Assembly (NCBI GenBank): GCA_902586495.1
Contig: CACIHQ010000002.1
Span: 40,001-104,000 of the forward strand
DNA from: an uncultured Pelagibacteraceae bacterium
GTDB lineage: Bacteria; Pseudomonadota; Alphaproteobacteria; Pelagibacterales; Pelagibacteraceae
Direction of reading: 5' to 3'
Length of the DNA stretch: 64,000 nt
Position 1 is the stretch's first letter, and every line of letters starts with the position of its first letter. Below are positions 1 to 13,217 of the stretch, piece by piece. The notes below the pieces were generated by a model. The model was not told where the DNA came from and searched no databases. It saw nothing but the letters and a program-made list of their open reading frames with translations. Made by a program: the position numbers and the translations under genes.

Positions 1-23
1 AAAATTAGATAACTAAGTGTTTC

Positions 24-99
24 TGGTGGAGGATAGCGGGATCGAACCGCTGACCTCCTGAATGCAAATCAGGCGCTCTCCCAGCTGAGCTAATCCCCC
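24..99 (-). tRNA. tRNA-Ala (TGC)
   Basis: Reverse complement GGGGGATTAGCTCAGCTGGGAGAGCGCCTGATTTGCATTCAGGAGGTCAGCGGTTCGATCCCGCTATCCTCCACCA folds as a cloverleaf; anticodon TGC; CCA encoded. Confidence 0.95.
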
Positions 100-111
100 A
101 AGATATTAATT

Positions 112-188
112 TGGTGGGCCGAGAAAGACTCGAACTTTCGACCCCACCCTTATCAAGGGTGTGCTCTAACCAACTGAGCTACCGGCCC
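112..188 (-). tRNA. tRNA-Ile (GAT)
   Basis: Cloverleaf with 7-bp acceptor GGGCCGG/TCGGCCC, anticodon GAT in CTTGATAAG, encoded CCA; lies between 16S and tRNA-Ala as in bacterial rRNA spacers. Confidence 0.95.
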
Positions 189-208
189 CCATGCAAGAGA
201 AACACTAA

Positions 209-1873
<1,665 letters not shown>

Positions 1874-2099
1874 TATTTACTTTTTTAAACAGCTAATTGA
1901 GATTTTAAAAGCTCAATAAACCCAAAAAAAACATCTTTATAAGTGGTTTTTTTTGAGGAAGCTGTTGCTTATAGGCTAAAATTTGGGGAAATCAAGCATT
2001 TAACAGTAAAAAATTGAAAAAAAAGCCTTATTTTTCAAGCTTTTTTTTGATATTTTGAATATTATTTAACTGCTAATTGTACAATCAAAAAATTGCTAA

Positions 2100-3392
2100 A
2101 TGTTAAACAGATTTAAAAAAAAATTAAGTAATAATACAGAAATCATTGCTTTAGGATTATTAATAATTACAACAGTGTTATCAACAACTTATTATAATTT
2201 TAATAAGCAGAAAATCTTTAAAAGTTACAAAAATATAATTAACAATATTTATTTTAAAAAAACAGTTAATAACATATTTGAAAATCTTGAGCCAAAATTT
2301 AAGACTGTATCCCACAAAATTAATGAGGGAGAAACTTTTGATAAAATTTTAAAAGATTACAATATAAAAGAAGAAGAAATTTTGATTGTAAAAAAAAAAT
2401 TATCAAAAAAAATTAATCTCAATAAATTAAATACAAATCAAAAAATACAATTTACAATAAATCAATCTAGCAATCAGTTAAAGGAATTTATTTTTCAAAT
2501 TTCTAATGCAGAAAAGATATTGCTTACAAAAAATAGAGAGAAAAATGATTTCAATAAAGAAATTATTCTTACAAAACTTAATAAAGAAATTATATATAGA
2601 GAAAACATAATTTTAAATAGTCTTTATAACTCAGCCTCTAAAAAAAAAGTGCCAATCAATACAATTATAGAATTTGCTCGTATCTATGGTTTTGAGGTTG
2701 ATTTCCAAAGAGATATAAGAAAACGTGACAGTTTTCAAATAATGTATGAGGTATTCAAAAATGATGATAAAAAAATAATAGAGACTGGAGAAATTCTTTT
2801 TGCTAATTTAAAATTAAGTGGAAAAGATAAACCACTATATTTTTTCAACTCCAAAAATAGTAAAGGCCATTATGATAAAAATGGAAAAAGTAGTCAAAAA
2901 GCACTGATGAAAACTCCTATCAATGGGGCAAGACTATCCTCTCCATTTGGTATGAGAAAGCATCCAATTGATGGATTTAATAAGATGCATCGTGGGACTG
3001 ATTTTGCTGCACCTATGGGAACTCCGATAATGGCATCTGGTAACGGTATTGTAAAGAAAGCTGGGTGGTGTGGTGGAGGTGGAAATTGTGTAGTGATTAA
3101 ACATAACTCGACTTATCAAACAGTTTATGCACACATGTCAAAATTTGCTAGTGGAATAAGAAGTGGAGTAAGAGTAAAACAAGGTCAGACAATTGGATAT
3201 GTTGGCTCAACCGGTAAGTCAACTGGTCCACATCTCCATTACGAGGTTATTGTGAATGGAAAAAAAATAAATTCTCAAACTCTTAAACTACCATCAGGAA
3301 AAATACTTAAAGGCAAAGAAAGAAAGCTTTTTGAGACAGCTAAAATAAAATTAGATGTTTTGAAATCAGAAAAAATTATTGGATTAAATTAA
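2100..3392 (+). CDS. M23-family metallopeptidase (murein endopeptidase), membrane-anchored
   Basis: N-terminal TM segment; C-terminal HRGTDFAAPMGTPI and GPHLHYEV zinc-peptidase motifs. Confidence 0.9.
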   Translation: MLNRFKKKLSNNTEIIALGLLIITTVLSTTYYNFNKQKIFKSYKNIINNIYFKKTVNNIFENLEPKFKTVSHKINEGETFDKILKDYNIKEEEILIVKKKLSKKINLNKLNTNQKIQFTINQSSNQLKEFIFQISNAEKILLTKNREKNDFNKEIILTKLNKEIIYRENIILNSLYNSASKKKVPINTIIEFARIYGFEVDFQRDIRKRDSFQIMYEVFKNDDKKIIETGEILFANLKLSGKDKPLYFFNSKNSKGHYDKNGKSSQKALMKTPINGARLSSPFGMRKHPIDGFNKMHRGTDFAAPMGTPIMASGNGIVKKAGWCGGGGNCVVIKHNSTYQTVYAHMSKFASGIRSGVRVKQGQTIGYVGSTGKSTGPHLHYEVIVNGKKINSQTLKLPSGKILKGKERKLFETAKIKLDVLKSEKIIGLN

Positions 3393-3799
3393 CTTACTTT
3401 AGTCTCAATCTTATCATTAGCTAGGTTTTTATCTTGAGAAAAATTTCTATTATTATCATCATTTTTTGACAAACTTTGTTCAGAATCTTTAGATGATTTA
3501 TTATCTAATTGTTTTTTTTGAATTTCTCGCTCACTAAGCACCCTTGTAAAATGATCTGCATGTTGAAAGTAATTTTCTGATAAAATTTTATCACCAGTTG
3601 ATAATGCCTCTCTTGCTAAATTATTATATTTTTCAATTAACTTAGAGGCGTTATGATTATTTCTTCCAGACAACTTCCTTTGAAAAGTGTCATTATTAGG
3701 AAAATTGTTGTATTTGTTTCTGTCATTACTAACTTTAAAATTTCTATCGGTTCTTCTAAAGCTGTTTCTTCTAGTATTATTATTTCTGAAAGTTACCAT
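3389..3799 (-). CDS. DUF4167-domain protein
   Basis: Asn/Arg-rich N-terminus plus LARDA-like segment (NNLAREALSTGDKILSENYFQHADHFTRVL); next to prmC-prfA as in other alphaproteobacteria. Confidence 0.75.
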   Translation of the reverse strand: MVTFRNNNTRRNSFRRTDRNFKVSNDRNKYNNFPNNDTFQRKLSGRNNHNASKLIEKYNNLAREALSTGDKILSENYFQHADHFTRVLSEREIQKKQLDNKSSKDSEQSLSKNDDNNRNFSQDKNLANDKIETKVS

Positions 3800-3803
3800 A
3801 ATC

Positions 3804-4646
3804 TCAATTTTTAGTGCTTATTATACACCTGTTATTTTTGGCTAAATCTTTAATAACGTCTTTAATATAATATCCATTTTTTATTAAAATTTTTTTTACT
3901 TTATCTGTTTGATCAAAAGCTATCTCGAGAATTAATATGCCACCTTTTTTTAAAAGCTTAGACGAATTATAAACGACTTTTTTTAAAATAAGCAATCCAT
4001 CTTCGCCACCATCTAATGCCGATATTGGCTCGTAATCATAAACATCTTTCTCCAAATATTTTAATTTTAATTTATTAATATATGGAGGATTAGATATTAT
4101 TAAATCATATTTGCCATAATTGAAATTGTCAACATCTGATTTGTACAGCTTAACTCTATCGTTTAAACCGAGTTTTTTGATATTCAACTTACAATTATTC
4201 AAAGTTTTCTTGCAAATATCAATCCCAGTGCCATAAAAACCTTTCCGCTCTTTTAAGATCGATAATAAAATACATCCTGAACCAACCCCAATATCTAATA
4301 TTTTCAGACTTGACTTATTTTTTGTCAATTTTAAAGATTGTTCAACAACGGTCTCTGTATCTGGCCTTGGTATTAGGACATCTTCAGTGATATCAAACTC
4401 ATATTTCCAAAACTCTTTTTTACCAATTAGATAAGCAATTGGTTTTCTTTTTGATCGTTCTTTAATTAAATTATTGAAAAGTTCAATTTGCTTAATTGAT
4501 AAATTAGTATGAAAATTCGAAATTATATCTATACGATTTTTATTAAAAACTTTTGACATTAAAATTTCACTGTCAAGCATATGAGACTTAATCCCATTTT
4601 CTTTTAATGTGTTACTCCCTTTCTTTGTAGCCTCTAAAATATTCAT
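3804..4646 (-). CDS. prmC: Release factor glutamine methyltransferase
   Basis: SAM motif DIGVGSGCILLSIL and NPPY motif; adjacent to prfA. Confidence 0.92.
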   Translation of the reverse strand: MNILEATKKGSNTLKENGIKSHMLDSEILMSKVFNKNRIDIISNFHTNLSIKQIELFNNLIKERSKRKPIAYLIGKKEFWKYEFDITEDVLIPRPDTETVVEQSLKLTKNKSSLKILDIGVGSGCILLSILKERKGFYGTGIDICKKTLNNCKLNIKKLGLNDRVKLYKSDVDNFNYGKYDLIISNPPYINKLKLKYLEKDVYDYEPISALDGGEDGLLILKKVVYNSSKLLKKGGILILEIAFDQTDKVKKILIKNGYYIKDVIKDLAKNNRCIISTKN

Positions 4647-4655
4647 AAATTCTCC

Positions 4656-5726
4656 TTAAAGGTTACTCAAACTTTCTTCTTGAGCTTTAAGTGATAAAGA
4701 CTCGATCATTTCATCAAAGGCCTCTCCTTCTAAAAATTCCTCAAGTTTATGCAAAGTCAAATTGATTCTATGGTCTGTAACTCTTCCTTGAGGGAAGTTA
4801 TAAGTCCTTATTCTTTCAGACCTATCACCTGTTCCAATTTTGCTTTTTCTTTCTTTTGATCTTTCTTGATCAATTCTAGATCTCTCTAATTCGTACAATC
4901 TTGCTCTTAAAATTTTTAAGCCCTTAGCTTTATTTTTATGTTGAGATTTTTCATCTTGCTGAGAAACAGAAATTCCACTAGGTATATGTGTAATTCTTAC
5001 TGCACTATCTGTTGTATTTACAGATTGTCCTCCAGGTCCCCCGGCTCTAAAAACATCAATACGTAAATCAGACTCATTTATTTTTAAATCAACTTCTTCA
5101 GCCTCTGGCAACACAGCTACGGTAGCTGCTGAGGTATGCACTCTTCCTTGAGTTTCTGTATCAGGTACTCTCTGAACTCTATGAACTCCGCTTTCGTATT
5201 TAAGAGTGGAATAAATATTAATTCCTTTTATAGTTGCAATAACTTCTTTTAATCCTCCTGCTTCACTTTTTGAAATCGATATTATCTCTAAAAACCATTT
5301 CTTTTTATTGCTTACTTTTTCATACATTTTAAAAAGATCAGATGCAAATAAACTAGCTTCTAAACCTCCTGTACCTGCCCTTATTTCTATAATTGCATTT
5401 TTTTTGTCAGCCTCGTCCTTAGGTATCAAAAATAATTTTAGTTTCTTCTCATTTCTTTCGTGTTGAATTGATAGCTCTTTAAGTTCAATTTCAGCCATTT
5501 TTAGTAACTCTGAGTCAGAATTTTGATCCTTCAAAATTTTTTCTAGTTCATCTTTATCTTTTCTGAAAGATAAATATTTTTTTGCATCATCAACTATTTC
5601 ATTTAAATCAGAATACTCTTTTGATTTTTCTGCAAAAAATTTTTTATCCATATCTTTTGAGGACAATTCTTTCTCTAAATTAGAGTGCTTACTTATCAAA
5701 TCTTTGATGGTTTTATCAGGAATCAT
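4656..5726 (-). CDS. prfA: Peptide chain release factor 1
   Basis: [13 protein letters not shown] motif and RF1 PxT-region; likely start MIPDKTIK at 5726 rather than 5783, which would overlap ispG. Confidence 0.93.
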   Translation of the reverse strand: MIPDKTIKDLISKHSNLEKELSSKDMDKKFFAEKSKEYSDLNEIVDDAKKYLSFRKDKDELEKILKDQNSDSELLKMAEIELKELSIQHERNEKKLKLFLIPKDEADKKNAIIEIRAGTGGLEASLFASDLFKMYEKVSNKKKWFLEIISISKSEAGGLKEVIATIKGINIYSTLKYESGVHRVQRVPDTETQGRVHTSAATVAVLPEAEEVDLKINESDLRIDVFRAGGPGGQSVNTTDSAVRITHIPSGISVSQQDEKSQHKNKAKGLKILRARLYELERSRIDQERSKERKSKIGTGDRSERIRTYNFPQGRVTDHRINLTLHKLEEFLEGEAFDEMIESLSLKAQEESLSNL

Positions 5727-5730
5727 TTTA

Positions 5731-6825
5731 TCAATTCTCAAGTTCAGAAGCTTTTTTTTCAACTTCAGATACGACTTTTTCAATCATATTACTTGTCAGA
5801 ACTTTTTCCGATTGTATTCCAGATAAATAAAGCATATTGCTACCTTTGTTGCCACCAGTTATACCAACATCCGTATACGCAGCTTCTCCAGGGCCATTAA
5901 CCACACAGCCAATTATAGAGAGTGTTATCGGTTTAGTAATATGTGCAAGCCTTTTTTCTAAAATTTTTACTGTTTCAATGACTTGAAAACCTTGTCTTGC
6001 ACATGATGGACAAGAAATGATTTTTACTCCTCTTTCCCTTAAATTTAGTGATTTTAGTATTTCATTTCCAATTCTGACCTCTTTGACTGGATCATCAGAT
6101 AACGATATTCTAATTGTATCCCCAATTCCCTCTAAAAGTAATGTACCCAACCCAATAGATGATTTTATGCTTCCGCTAACAAAACTTCCCGCTTCAGTTA
6201 TCCCTAAATGTAAAGGGTAATCTATTTTCTTTGAAAGTTGGCGATAAGCCATAATGGATAAGAATAAATCTGAAGATTTTACACTTACCTTTATATTATG
6301 AAAATTTTCGTCCTCTAAAATTTTTATATTTCTTAAAGCACTTTCAACTAATGCCTCAGGACAAGGTTCTCTAAATTTTTCTAAAATATCTTTTTCTAAA
6401 GAGCCAGCATTAACACCTACTCTTATAGAGCAGTTGTTTTGAGAAGCCGCTCTTACTACCTCTTTAATTCTACTTACATTTCCAATATTTCCAGGATTTA
6501 TTCTTAAACAGCTAGCTCCGTTTTCAGCAGCTTCTATTGCTCGTTTGAAATGAAAATGAATATCTGCAACTATAGGAATGTCTACATGATTTACAATCTC
6601 TTTAAGTGCTTTTGTTGATGCTTCGTCTGGACAAGAGACCCTTACAATGTCAGCACCCTCACTGTGAATATCATTTATTTGATTAATCGTAGCTTTTATA
6701 TCTGTGGTCAAAGTATTTGTCATTGACTGAACTGAAATAGGATTATTTCCACCTACTTTTACTTTACCTACATTTATTTCTCTAGTTTTTCTTCTTTTAA
6801 TATCTCTAAAAGGTCTTATGCTCAT
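5731..6825 (-). CDS. ispG: (E)-4-hydroxy-3-methylbut-2-enyl-diphosphate synthase
   Basis: [19 protein letters not shown] and [10 protein letters not shown] motifs. Confidence 0.95.
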   Translation of the reverse strand: MSIRPFRDIKRRKTREINVGKVKVGGNNPISVQSMTNTLTTDIKATINQINDIHSEGADIVRVSCPDEASTKALKEIVNHVDIPIVADIHFHFKRAIEAAENGASCLRINPGNIGNVSRIKEVVRAASQNNCSIRVGVNAGSLEKDILEKFREPCPEALVESALRNIKILEDENFHNIKVSVKSSDLFLSIMAYRQLSKKIDYPLHLGITEAGSFVSGSIKSSIGLGTLLLEGIGDTIRISLSDDPVKEVRIGNEILKSLNLRERGVKIISCPSCARQGFQVIETVKILEKRLAHITKPITLSIIGCVVNGPGEAAYTDVGITGGNKGSNMLYLSGIQSEKVLTSNMIEKVVSEVEKKASELEN

Positions 6826-6827
6826 TT

Positions 6828-8042
6828 TTAACTATCTAATTTAAATTCTCTATGTAAAGCAATAAGCGCTTTATTTGTATTTTTTTTATCAATCAAGACT
6901 GAAATTTTTATCTCAGATGTTGAAATTACTTGAATATTAATTTTTTTATTTGCAAGAGCCTGAAACATTCTGAATGTTACTCCTGGTGTTGTTATCATTC
7001 CAACTCCTATAATTGAAATTTTGGAAACATTTTTTTTTAATAGCAATTTTCTAAATTTTATATTTTTGTTAGACCCAATTATTTTCTTTGTTTTATTTAA
7101 ATCATAAGATTTAATAGTAAAAGTTAAATCTGTTTCTTTTCCATTTGCCGAAATATTTTGAACAACCATATCAACATTTATTAAATTTTCTGACAAAGGC
7201 TTAAAAATTTTTGCTGCAATACCTGGTTTGTCTTTAACACCAACCAAAGAAACCTTGGCATCATTTTGGGTCGATGAAATACCTGCAATAATCTTGTTAT
7301 TAATAATATTTTTTCTTTTTGTAATTAATGTGCCAGTCCCTTTTTTAAATGAAGATTTAACCTCGATATTGATTCTATTTAAACGTGCGTCTTGAATTGA
7401 AACTGGTTGCATTACTTTTGCACCAAGAGATGCCATTTCTAACATTTCTTCATAAGAAATTACTTTTATCTTTTTTGCCTTTCTTAATTTATTTGGATCA
7501 GTTGTATAGACTCCCTCAACATCAGTATAGATTATACATCTCTCAGCCTTAAAAAATTTTGCGAATGCTATCGCACTTGCATCTGACCCACCTCTACCTA
7601 TTGTGGTAATTCTATTATTTATATTAATTCCTTGAAAACCAGTAACTACAGGAATACCTCCCTTTTTAAGATAATCTAAAATTTTTTTTCTAAAGATTGA
7701 AACAATTTTCGAATTCTTGTGATCACCAATTGTAATGATTGGTATTTGCCAGGATAGCCAAGATCGAGATTTTACTCCCAAATGCGACAATCTAGCTGCA
7801 ATTAAAGAGCAAGCTACCTGTTCTCCGCTTGAAACAAGGACATCATACTCTGATGGTGAAAAGTTATTGCTTAAATCTTTAGATGTTCTTATCAATTTAT
7901 TAGTAACTCCACTCATTGCTGAAGATACCACAATAATTTTATATTTTTTTTTATGATATGAATTTATGATCTTAGCAACATTTTTTATTCTTTTTATGCT
8001 ACCTACAGAAGTTCCTCCAAATTTTAAAACTACAATTTTCAT
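6828..8042 (-). CDS. lysC: Aspartate kinase
   Basis: KFGGTSVG N-terminus, GRGGSD motif, two C-terminal ACT regions. Confidence 0.93.
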   Translation of the reverse strand: MKIVVLKFGGTSVGSIKRIKNVAKIINSYHKKKYKIIVVSSAMSGVTNKLIRTSKDLSNNFSPSEYDVLVSSGEQVACSLIAARLSHLGVKSRSWLSWQIPIITIGDHKNSKIVSIFRKKILDYLKKGGIPVVTGFQGININNRITTIGRGGSDASAIAFAKFFKAERCIIYTDVEGVYTTDPNKLRKAKKIKVISYEEMLEMASLGAKVMQPVSIQDARLNRINIEVKSSFKKGTGTLITKRKNIINNKIIAGISSTQNDAKVSLVGVKDKPGIAAKIFKPLSENLINVDMVVQNISANGKETDLTFTIKSYDLNKTKKIIGSNKNIKFRKLLLKKNVSKISIIGVGMITTPGVTFRMFQALANKKINIQVISTSEIKISVLIDKKNTNKALIALHREFKLDS

Positions 8043-8100
8043 GAATTAATCTTTAAATTAAAATATTGATTAAATGCATCTTGAATATAAATTAACTTAA

Positions 8101-8829
8101 ATGGAAACTAACACAATAAACAAAAAAGAAATAGAAAAATTTTCTAAAATCGCTGAAGAATGGTGGGATCCGAATGGTCAATTTAAACCTTTACATAATT
8201 TTAATCCAATAAGAATTTCTTATATCAAAGAAAATATTATTAAAACTTTCGGCCTTAGGAGTGAAGACAAAATCCTATCTGGGATTAAAATTTTAGATAT
8301 TGGTTGTGGAGGTGGATTATTATCTGAGCCAATGTCAAGACTTGGAGCTGAAGTTTATGGAATTGACGCGTCAAAAAAAAATATTGAAGTTGCAAAAATT
8401 CACGCAAAAAAAAGTGGTTTAAATATTAAATATTTTTGTTCATCTCCTGAAAAATTCAAAAAAAATTTTAAATTTGACGTAATACTTAATATGGAAATTA
8501 TTGAACATGTTGAAGACGTAATTCTTTTTTTAGAATCATGCTCAAAATTGTTAAAAAAAGATGGCATTATGTTTATTGCAACCTTAAATAAAACTCTAAA
8601 ATCTTATATATTTGCGATAATTGGAGCAGAGTACATTTTAAAATGGCTTCCAATAGGAACTCATGAATGGGAAAAATTTATTAAACCAGAGGAATTAATT
8701 GAGATATCCAAAAAATTTAATTTGAATTTAAGCGATTTACAAGGAGTTAAATTTAATCTGATCAAAAACAATTGGAATTTAAGTTCAGACAAGTCAGTAA
8801 ACTATATAGCAAAATTTATCAAAAAATAA
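8101..8829 (+). CDS. ubiG: Ubiquinone biosynthesis O-methyltransferase
   Basis: EEWWDPNGQFKPLHNFNPIR and DIGCGGGLLSEPMSRLGA motifs. Confidence 0.94.
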   Translation: METNTINKKEIEKFSKIAEEWWDPNGQFKPLHNFNPIRISYIKENIIKTFGLRSEDKILSGIKILDIGCGGGLLSEPMSRLGAEVYGIDASKKNIEVAKIHAKKSGLNIKYFCSSPEKFKKNFKFDVILNMEIIEHVEDVILFLESCSKLLKKDGIMFIATLNKTLKSYIFAIIGAEYILKWLPIGTHEWEKFIKPEELIEISKKFNLNLSDLQGVKFNLIKNNWNLSSDKSVNYIAKFIKK

Positions 8830-8835
8830 TTCAAA

Positions 8836-9264
8836 TTAATTATTTTTATCTTCGATCCAGGGTATAATTTCAGTTTCAATTCCCTCATCTTTTAAATCCT
8901 TAATTTCTTCTTTTGACGCAGTTCCATATATACCTTTCGTATTTTTTTTACTTTTATAGTGGATCGACCTTGCCTCGTAGGCAAAATTGTTGCCAACATA
9001 TTTAAAGTTATTTTTAATAAATCTTTGATACTCCCTGATTTTTTCATTAATCTTTTTATATTTATTGTTTTTAATACTTACATTCTCTTTCCAATTTTTT
9101 TTTAGTAGTTTTGGTGCCATAAGTGTTTTTTCAATCGTTATTGATCCACAATTATGACAATTCAAATAATTTTTTTTTTTTAATTTTTCATATTCTTGAG
9201 AAGACGCAAACCAACTATCAAACGATAATTTACATTTTTTACATTTTAATTTGTACTTAATCAT
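8836..9264 (-). CDS. DUF1178 family protein
   Basis: MIKYKLKCKKCKLSFDSWFASSQEYEKL N-terminus typical of DUF1178. Confidence 0.8.
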   Translation of the reverse strand: MIKYKLKCKKCKLSFDSWFASSQEYEKLKKKNYLNCHNCGSITIEKTLMAPKLLKKNWKENVSIKNNKYKKINEKIREYQRFIKNNFKYVGNNFAYEARSIHYKSKKNTKGIYGTASKEEIKDLKDEGIETEIIPWIEDKNN

Positions 9265-9303
9265 AAATGATATTTAATAATTCAATTATATATTTCAATA
9301 TAA

Positions 9304-10605
9304 TTAACTTCTATAATCTGAGTTAATTTCAATATATTTTTTTGTCAGATCCATTGTATAGGTAGTAAATTTTTTTGATCCAATTGAAATATTTATGTTA
9401 ATTTCTATGTTGTCGTTTTTCATGTAATTTGCAACTTCAGATTCATCATAGTTTATACTCAATTTTCCGTTATTTATAATGGATAACTCTCCAAATTTTA
9501 TAGATAATTTTTCTAAGTTTATCAAAACATTCGATTTTCCAATCGCCATAACTATCCTTCCCCAATTTGGATCTTGTCCAGCTATAGCAGTTTTCACTAA
9601 TGGTGAATTAGCCACAGAAAAACCTATCTTTTTTGCATCAGTTTCATTTTTACAATTCTCTACATTTATAGTTATAAATTTAGAGGCACCCTCTCCATCA
9701 GAAACCACCCTTTTTGCTAAATTTAATAAAACTTTTTTTAATGCTTCTTCAAAATCTCTGATTTTTTTATCATTAAAATTTTTAATTCTAGTATGTTTAA
9801 CTTTACCAGTAGAGAAAATACTTACCATGTCATTGGTGCTGGTGTCTCCATCACAACTTATTGCATTGAAAGTTGTTGAAATATTTTTCTTAAGAAGCTT
9901 TTTTAAAATTTCATTAGATATATCTGCATCTGTAAAAATATAAGCCAGAGTAGTCGCCATATTTGGCTGTATCATACCAGATCCTTTTGCAATTCCGAAA
10001 ATCTTAACGGAAGATCCACCAATTTTACAATTTTCCATTGACATTTTTGGTTGAGTGTCTGTCGTCATAATTCCCAAGGCTGCTTTCATCCAAATATACT
10101 TGTTCTGGGTATATTTAATGTTATTTACTAGAACTGATATTTTATTTCTTATTTTCTCCTCTGGAAATACTTCTCCAATAGTACCGGTGCAACCAAAAAT
10201 TATCTCCTTGGCTTTGATTTTTTTTGGATCATCCTCGTCCTCTTTCTGTTTCTCAGTCAATTCCTCAGAAATTTGATCTGCTATTTTTTCTAAACTCTTA
10301 TATCCTTGTTTACCAGTAAAACAGTTTGCATTTCTTGCATTTACCAATAGTGAATATATCTTTTTTGAATTCTGATTTAAGTTCCACTTAATATTCTCAG
10401 AAACTATTTTTGATTGGGTATAAACAGAGGCATAGTTCGCCCCTTCTCTAAAATAAAACATTACAAGGTCATCTCTGAAATCCTTATAAAGATTAGCACA
10501 TACACTAGAAATGGAAACACCGTCAATATGGTCCAAATCCTGATACTCTAACATTCTCTTATTTTTTGATTTAGATAATAAAAAATTAGGTAAATTTATG
10601 CCCAT
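9304..10605 (-). CDS. argJ: Bifunctional glutamate N-acetyltransferase / ornithine acetyltransferase
   Basis: SCDGDTSTNDM, GQDPNWGRI and DGEGASKF motifs. Confidence 0.93.
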   Translation of the reverse strand: MGINLPNFLLSKSKNKRMLEYQDLDHIDGVSISSVCANLYKDFRDDLVMFYFREGANYASVYTQSKIVSENIKWNLNQNSKKIYSLLVNARNANCFTGKQGYKSLEKIADQISEELTEKQKEDEDDPKKIKAKEIIFGCTGTIGEVFPEEKIRNKISVLVNNIKYTQNKYIWMKAALGIMTTDTQPKMSMENCKIGGSSVKIFGIAKGSGMIQPNMATTLAYIFTDADISNEILKKLLKKNISTTFNAISCDGDTSTNDMVSIFSTGKVKHTRIKNFNDKKIRDFEEALKKVLLNLAKRVVSDGEGASKFITINVENCKNETDAKKIGFSVANSPLVKTAIAGQDPNWGRIVMAIGKSNVLINLEKLSIKFGELSIINNGKLSINYDESEVANYMKNDNIEININISIGSKKFTTYTMDLTKKYIEINSDYRS

Positions 10606-10670
10606 AGTATTTAAAATATTTATTTATTAATTATATTAAAGGATATAAGTAAATAATAAATCAAAAATTA

Positions 10671-13217
10671 ATGTTTAACCCTTTAAATCTTTTCTCAAAA
10701 TTTATCAAATCAAGTAACCAAAAAGAGCTAGATAGGTTGCAAAAAATAGTCCAAAAAATAAATTCTCTAGAGGAGGTTACTAAAAAACTTAAAGATAATG
10801 AATTTCCAGAAAAAACTAATGAATTTAAAGAAAAATTAAAAAATGGCATCAATTTAAATGAATTATTACCTGAGGCTTTTGCGCTAGTTAGGGAAGCGTC
10901 AAATAGAACTAGAAATGAAAGGCACTTTGATGTTCAAATAATTGGAGGAATAGTATTGCATGAAATGAAAATTGCAGAAATGCGCACTGGGGAAGGAAAG
11001 ACGTTAACAATAACTTTAGCTGCTTATTTAAATGCTCTTAATGAAAAAGGAGTTCATATAGTTACTGTAAATGATTATTTGGCAAAAAGAGACTGCTTAG
11101 AAATGGGAAAAATTTACAATTTTTTGGGTATATCTTCAGGTTTCATTAATAATCATCAAGACGATGCAGAAAGAAAAAAAAATTATAACTGCGATATAAC
11201 TTATGCAACTAATAGTGAATTAGGTTTTGATTACCTAAGAGATAATATGAAATATTCTAGAGAGGAAATGGTTCAAAGGGATCATTTTTTTTCTATAGTA
11301 GACGAGATCGACTCATGCTTAATAGATGAAGCCAGAACTCCATTAATTATTTCTGGAGCCGCTGAGAATAAAACTGACAAATATCTTGCAGTAGATAAAT
11401 TGGTTAAGAGATTGGATAAAACTGATTATGAGATTGATGAGAAAGATAAAAATATCTTATTGACAAATGATGGAATAAATAATGTTGAAAAAATTTTTTC
11501 TGATACGGGAATATTAAAAAACAACAATTTTTACGATCCAGAAAATTTAAATTTAGTTCATCACGTGAATCAAGCTTTAAGAGCAAATCATTTATTCGAA
11601 AAAGGGAGAGACTATATTGTTAAAGATAACTCTTTAAAAATTATTGATGAACTAACTGGAAGAATTTTAGAGGGGAGACGCTTTGGCGATGGATTACATC
11701 AAGCGCTCGAAGCCAAAGAGAAAATTGAAATTCAAGCAGAAAACCAAACATTAGCTTCAATAACATATCAAAATTATTTTAAACTTTATAAAAAAATTTC
11801 TGGATGTACTGGTACTGCATTGACAGAGTCAGAGGAATTCTTTGAAATTTACAATTTACCAGTAGTTGTTATTCCAACAAATAAAAAAATGATAAGAAAA
11901 GATTTTAATGATCAAATTTTTAGAACTGAAAAAGAAAAAAATAATGCTATAATTAAAATGATCAAGAACCGTAACAAAGTTGGACAGCCACTATTGGTAT
12001 TCACATCTAGCGTCAATAAATCTGAAATTTACTCAAAATTATTAAATAAAGAGGGAATAAAACATGTTGTTTTAAATGCAAAAAATCATGAGAATGAGGC
12101 TGAAATTATCTCAAATGCTGGCCAAAAAGGATCTGTAATTATAACAACTAGTATTTCCGGCAGGGGGGTTGATATTCAGTTGGGAGGCAAAAAAAATAAC
12201 AATAATGAGGAGAGATACATTGAAAATAAAAAAGAAATAAAAGAGTTGGGTGGTTTATTTGTAATTGGAACTGAACGAATGGAGTCGCGTAGGGTAGATA
12301 ATCAAGCAAGAGGTAGGTCAGGGCGTCAAGGCGATGAGGGAAATTCAATTTTTTATGTAAGTTTGGAAGATGATTTAATGCGAATTTTTGGATCCGAGTC
12401 TATGAATAGCATGCTTGAAAAATTGGGTTTAAAGGATGGTGAGAGTATCGATCATCCATGGATCAATAAAGCTTTAGAGAGAGCACAACAAAAAGTAGAG
12501 GCAAGAAACTTTGATATAAGAAAAACTCTTATTAAGTTTGACAACGTTTTAAATGACCAAAGACAAGTAATTTTTTCTCAAAGAAAAGAGGCGATGAATA
12601 GTGAAAAAATATTTGATTATTCTAATAATTTTTTAAATGAAATTAAAAAAGATTTAATTAATTTTAAGATCCAAAAAATTACAAATCCAAAAAGCTCTTA
12701 TTTTGAAAGTCAAATCAAAACTTTAATGGGTAAAAACTTTGATGAAAATGATTTAGCGGATTTATTGAAAAAAAAAGATGAGGAATTAATGAAATTAGTT
12801 TCAGACAAATTTGAAAAATCCAGAGAAGAAAGAATTAAACTTTTAGGGTTTGGTCAATCTAAAGAGGTTGAAAAAAGAATTTTTCTACAATCTATAGATA
12901 TTAATTGGAAATCTCATATTCAATATTTAGAGCAACTGCGTCAAGTAATTGGATTAAGATCTTATGGACAAAGAGATCCTCTTGTAGAATACAAAAAAGA
13001 AGCTTTTTCTTTGTTTGAAGATTTATTAAAAAAACTTAAACAAGATTATATAAATGTGCTAATGAATTTAAAATTTGTTGAGACACCTAATAAAGAATTA
13101 GATAGAGACTTGGGTGAGGAAAAATCAATAAAAGAAATTAATAGAAAAATAAAAAGAAATGAAGCCTGTCCTTGTGGCTCTGGAAAAAAATATAAAAAAT
13201 GTTGCGGTAAATTATAA
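10671..13217 (+). CDS. secA: Preprotein translocase ATPase SecA
   Basis: MRTGEGKT, VDEIDSCLIDEARTPLIISG, C-terminal CPCGSGKKYKKCCG zinc motif. Confidence 0.97.
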   Translation: MFNPLNLFSKFIKSSNQKELDRLQKIVQKINSLEEVTKKLKDNEFPEKTNEFKEKLKNGINLNELLPEAFALVREASNRTRNERHFDVQIIGGIVLHEMKIAEMRTGEGKTLTITLAAYLNALNEKGVHIVTVNDYLAKRDCLEMGKIYNFLGISSGFINNHQDDAERKKNYNCDITYATNSELGFDYLRDNMKYSREEMVQRDHFFSIVDEIDSCLIDEARTPLIISGAAENKTDKYLAVDKLVKRLDKTDYEIDEKDKNILLTNDGINNVEKIFSDTGILKNNNFYDPENLNLVHHVNQALRANHLFEKGRDYIVKDNSLKIIDELTGRILEGRRFGDGLHQALEAKEKIEIQAENQTLASITYQNYFKLYKKISGCTGTALTESEEFFEIYNLPVVVIPTNKKMIRKDFNDQIFRTEKEKNNAIIKMIKNRNKVGQPLLVFTSSVNKSEIYSKLLNKEGIKHVVLNAKNHENEAEIISNAGQKGSVIITTSISGRGVDIQLGGKKNNNNEERYIENKKEIKELGGLFVIGTERMESRRVDNQARGRSGRQGDEGNSIFYVSLEDDLMRIFGSESMNSMLEKLGLKDGESIDHPWINKALERAQQKVEARNFDIRKTLIKFDNVLNDQRQVIFSQRKEAMNSEKIFDYSNNFLNEIKKDLINFKIQKITNPKSSYFESQIKTLMGKNFDENDLADLLKKKDEELMKLVSDKFEKSREERIKLLGFGQSKEVEKRIFLQSIDINWKSHIQYLEQLRQVIGLRSYGQRDPLVEYKKEAFSLFEDLLKKLKQDYINVLMNLKFVETPNKELDRDLGEEKSIKEINRKIKRNEACPCGSGKKYKKCCGKL

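Noticed and set aside
9479-9943. 154-aa plus-strand ORF, and similar antisense ORFs (e.g. 17673..18059, 18675..19040, 53895..54275)
   Set aside because: Fully antisense to well-supported genes; hydrophobic composition is a by-product of AT-rich, Lys/Asn/Ile-rich coding strands
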